From: Symbiodinium natans
Lineage: Eukaryota; Sar; Dinophyceae; Suessiales; Symbiodiniaceae
Length of the DNA: 64,000 nucleotides
Direction of reading: 5' to 3'
Assembly (NCBI GenBank): GCA_905221605.1
Contig: CAJNDS010000151.1
Location: 1 to 64,000, forward strand
A program made the position numbers and the translations under genes. Shown here piece after piece: positions 60,262 through 64,000 of this stretch; the first letter of the stretch is position 1, and each line of letters opens with the position of its first letter. The notes under the pieces were generated by a model. The model made no database searches and had not been told where the DNA came from. It saw only the letters and a program-made list of their open reading frames with translations.

Positions 60262-63200
60262 TTGTTGAGGGCCTCGGGAGTTGAGGCCTCGTTTAGTGAA
60301 TGCCTTCGTCATCCTCCTTTGCCGGGTTGAGAATGGAAGGGGGGCCATTGCTGTGGCCCGAAACCCTCAACATCCCTAAGCCCCCAACCCGAACCTACAT
60401 GGGGCAAATGAGCTAGTCGGGTCCAAGTTGTGGTCCGTCTCGGGATCCTGTCACAATATCAAAGGCTTTTCGGGTAATAGCCCAAAAAGGGCCATCAACT
60501 TGAATACTGCCCCTCCCAAGCCACGAAGCCTCTATGCCTCAAACCTGCCTGAAACCCCACGTGAGCAAGGCAACAACAAACATCATCGTATGTTTAGTTC
60601 TCTAAATTAGGGTCCCTTGCTTTGGTCCCCATATAGTGCGGCACCCCAAAAAATGAGGACCCCCAAAAGGGGACCCCAATTTAGAGAATTACCCATCTCT
60701 AAAGCTTAAACCCTAGACCCTAACCCTATATACCCTAAACCCTAAACGTCCCAAGCTCAGGCAACCCGCTGCGACCTCGCCTCCCAAGAGCCGCCGCGAG
60801 CGCCTTCAGGGATTTTGCAGGCACGCACATGCCCAAGAACTCGGCTTCTTATGGGCTGTGTAGGGTTTAGCGGCTTCATAGGGCTGTGATGTTTGAGAGG
60901 GTTTGTGACGTCTTGCGGTTTAGGAGGTGTAGGCTGCCAGCGTGGGTTTCAGAAAGTTCCCATGTCAATGTAGGCATTCTCCGACCCAGATGCCTCAACG
61001 GGGGGGATAGGAGGGGGGGTGAAGTTTGAGTTTTTTCCTGCAAATGACTAGATGATGCAGCCCAACGCAATGGGTCAAATCACCAGCATCCATATCCCCC
61101 TTGGGAATTATTATTTTTTGTTTTTTCTTTATATAAAACCCAAGAGGATATTGAACATATTGTTGTTATTAAGGTTCTGAGGGGAGTAGTATAGCATCCT
61201 GTGCATCCTGAGGAGCTTGGGCCCTCAATTTCTGAAGCACGCCCCAGCGGTGGGCATGAACTCCTTGGTGCGTGTGGGACTTGTCACCCACTTCCTGAGC
61301 CAGCAGTAGCTGAGCTCGAGCAGGAACCAAAGGACTTAGGCGGTTGTGGCAAAGAAAAAGGCTAGTCCATAGAGCCTTATAGTAGTGTGAATCAGAGTCG
61401 TGCTTTCCGAGACTTTCCAGTATCCTGCAACGTGGGGCTTATTCCCCATTGCTTCAACGGGCACAATGGAGCCACGACACTTCTGTGGAACCGATGCTCC
61501 GGTGCTTCATTGTTGAACCGGCCCTACCTTGAGCAACAGCTCAAAAAGCTGTTTCACTAATTCATTTTGCGCACAGACGTAGCCGGAGAGGCAATGTCGG
61601 AGCCTGAGGCATCGTGTGCCCTCCCAGCCCTTTAGGATAAATAGTGTTTGGGAAGGATGTCGTCCTGCCAAAACGCCTTTAAGGCCTCCAGCTCTAAGCT
61701 CCTAAGCCTTCTGTCTGTGAGAGATCCAATGCTGTACAGAACCTGCCCTGCGCCTCGGCGTCTGCTGCCGTGTAGGGAAAATTCAGTAGGAGAGAAGGAG
61801 CTCAAGGTCGAGATTAGGGTTTAGGGTTTAGGGTTTAGGGTTCTGTGTGTCTGTTGGCGGGGTCAGCGTTTAGAGTTTAGAGATACCTGGGACGGTCGTT
61901 TAGGGTTTGGATTGAGTAAGAAGGCGCCCTGACTGGTTCATACTGACTTCAATGGGCACATGGATCGTGCTGTACATGGCTGACTTGCACAAATCCTCCG
62001 TCCTAGAACTATCTCGAAGCCTTCGGTTGACTCCTACCGGGCCTGCTTTTGTGGTCACTGCAGCAGACGACGGCGAGTCGCCGCGCTTTTGAACCTAGCG
62101 GCGGGTACAGGGAACTTTTTCGTACAACGTACAGAGCACCGACCCGCTAGAATGCAGGCGGTGGATGGAGAAGTCAGTTTGAAGATGTGTGCCTGAAGAA
62201 CATGCCGTATCGATCGCACGTTCTCTCGATCAGCTTCACCCAGCAATCTTTTTATGTGCTGCTCATAGGATTTGTAATGGAGGTCTTTCGGTACCTTGGG
62301 TTCACTCAAGATGGAACCAGGGGCATCTCGCCCAGAATGTTGAGAAGCGGCTCAAGAAGCGAAGGCAACTCAAACCGAATCTGAGCCTGAACACTGAGTT
62401 CTGACAATCGAAACGAAACCGCCCTAAGCCCTAGTCAGCTCCAGGAGGGTGGCAAGCGAAGTCAAGAGTATATGGGTATCGGTATTTCCCAGGGAACCCC
62501 TTTTATAAGCCTGAATAGAATAGAAGCCCCTAAAGGGGACCCCCCAGACAGGGTACCCCTCTTTTCGGAAACCCCCCCATATTGGCCTCTGCACGTGTGC
62601 ATTCTCTCTTTCCTCCGCCTGTGAAGATGCAGCCCGTGGAGGCCCGGCCGATGAACCCTGAACCCTGAACCCTGGCAGGTGGCAAAAACACCCTAAACCC
62701 TAAACCCGACCTTCAAGGAGCCCTCGAACTGCGCTTGCAACTCCCGCAGGCCCCGCGCGACATCCCACTGCGCGTCTTCAACCGCCTGGGCTCGAACCAG
62801 TTCGTGCTAAGCTTGCAGCTTTGGGCAGGCCTGGGATTCTCCTAGAAACCTAAACGGCTCCAAACAACCCGAACACAAACCCTGAAAAACCCTAACCCCC
62901 GCCCCTAAACAAACTCAAAACAAAGTTTAAATAAACTTCTTACAAAAAACCTGAAGAAAACCCTTAGAACCCAGAAAGCCCTAAACTCGAAGTCCCGAGC
63001 ACCTGCTGAGTTTACGCACGGCTTCGGGACTCTCCCCCTTCTCCCCCGCCCCTCCCCGTTCTAAGGCCCCCTTGAAATCGATTGGGTGTTTAAGGTATGC
63101 TGTCTGTTTCCTTAGAGAGGCACAAGAGAGGGAGTTGAAGCGAATCAAGTTCGCAAAAGTCTTTGTGCTTATTCCCTATGTTTCCTTGCTTGTTACCTAG

Positions 63201-63270
63201 AACTGCCCATAAACTTTGAAGCAAACTGCGGGCATCTTCAACAACCGAGTTAAATCCGAAGAGGCGACGA
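60262..63270. other. Spacer, largely unrecognised
   Basis: Telomeric blocks are short (60710-60746, 61815-61842, 62640-62705, degenerate 62860-62990). A copy of the GGTACCCCT...TTTCGGA repeat lies at 62552-62580. Frames of up to 84 codons show no domain. Confidence 0.5.
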
Positions 63271-63379
63271 TGTGCTCACGCGTGTGCTGGAAGTGTTCCA
63301 GCAAGGGCAGCCGCCTGGACGCAGCATCGGGAGGGGTCGGGTTTGGAGGTTGCAGGAAGGTCCCCTTGCTTCTCTAATT

Positions 63380-63879
63380 CCTGGCCCAGGCTTCCCAGCT
63401 GCTTCTTCCAACCGACGCTCGAGTACGCCATCCTGGCAGTTCGGGAAGCTTTGGCAGATGGTGAGGAAGATGGAGCTTTGGCAAACGTGGACCTCCCATC
63501 TTCCATACAGATGCCATCCTCAGATCCACCCTTTGCCCGCGCTTGCAGTCAGCCGGTGGGCATCAATGCCCGACTGAGAGCGTTGCAGCTGCGGGGGCTG
63601 GTTCCGCCCGACAGCTGTGCATGGGGCCCTCAGCTGCGGACGTGTGATGGGTTGCATGTGAGCTGGGACATGACCTTCTGGTGCGCATACGACTTTCTCT
63701 TGCGGCATCGTCCGGCTTTCTTCCGCACGATTGGGACTCTGGAAGAGTCGTACTTGAAAGGTATCCGGGAGTTGGGAGCAGGCCGCGCCGTTGCAATCTC
63801 TGAGCTCCAGCGTGCGGAGCTTAGTGCAAAATTAGCTCCAAGAATGCTGCTGCTAGGCCCGCTAGGCTGCTACTGCTGA
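63380..63879 (+). CDS. Probable exon of an unknown host gene
   Basis: From about 63390 the frame reads a well-balanced protein sequence of about 160 residues (T-L-E-Y-A-I-L-A-V-R-E-A-L; W-D-M-T-F-W-C-A-Y-D-F-L-L; L-E-E-S-Y-L-K-G-I-R-E-L) and stops at TGA 63877-63879. An acceptor such as GGCCCAG|G near 63389 would start it. No family is recognised. Confidence 0.5.
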
Positions 63880-63904
63880 GTGAAGAGACTAAGGCTGCCA
63901 AAGC

Positions 63905-63994
63905 ATGGAGATGGAGAAGGTTCGCCAGGAGAAAGAGGACAAGGAGGAGGACGGCAGTACCCCCAGAGACATTCACGTCTTGGTTGGCCAGCAT
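63905..63994 (+). CDS. Possible exon or gene start running off the window
   Basis: ATG at 63905 opens a charged peptide (M-E-M-E-K-V-R-Q-E-K-E-D-K-E-E-D) and reaches a consensus donor CAT|GTGAGT at 63994/63995. It may be the start of a gene or continue the exon upstream in another frame. Confidence 0.4.
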
Positions 63995-64000
63995 GTGAGT

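Overview
The window looks like nuclear DNA of a dinoflagellate, most likely a member of the Symbiodiniaceae. The evidence is: dense interstitial TTTAGGG/CCCTAAA telomere-type repeats from about 18.3 kb onward; host genes split into short exons, at least one with a GC donor; decayed dinoflagellate-type LINE and copia elements; and a near-match to the 3' half of the dinoflagellate spliced leader at 18.13 kb. There is no bacterial gene organisation.

Region 1 (1 to about 17.4 kb) is almost wholly coding on the + strand. A giant Ty1/copia-type polyprotein (1-9594, open to the left window edge) carries CCCH zinc fingers, aspartic protease, integrase, reverse transcriptase and RNase H, followed by an unusual extension of about 800 residues. 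After a 131-nt spacer comes a second giant frame (9726-15296). It continues in the same frame, past a single TGA, into a third (15297-17438). The segment spanning that TGA matches the RNA 2'-phosphotransferase (Tpt1/KptA) family on both sides of the stop. I infer that the three frames may form one very large retroelement, but no LTR pair is visible.

Region 2 (about 17.8-31 kb) is non-coding or unrecognised. It holds interstitial telomeric arrays with locally homogenised variant units, microsatellites, poly-C runs, a 100-N assembly gap (25775-25874) and a large inverted repeat built on an 8-bp satellite (29682-30736).

Region 3 (about 30.8-39.4 kb) is a retroelement graveyard. It holds one frameshifted LINE, several LINE 3' fragments including one with a twin-priming-like inversion, and a copia RNase H remnant split by a 105-bp SINE-like insert with an A-tail.

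Region 4 (about 40.7-56.1 kb) holds host gene pieces: a poorly resolved multi-exon stretch (40.7-46.7 kb), a gene whose exons suggest an ankyrin-like N-terminus joined to a PARP-type ADP-ribosyltransferase (47690-52803), and a DUF4116 plus PPDK-N-like gene (53.6-56.1 kb) with a well-supported GC-AG intron. Telomeric repeats lie between and inside these genes.

Region 5 (56.1-63.3 kb) is again telomere-repeat-rich spacer with small dispersed repeat families. A probable gene start or internal exon pair appears at 63.3-64.0 kb and runs off the right edge. Exon boundaries are read by eye and are approximate unless stated.
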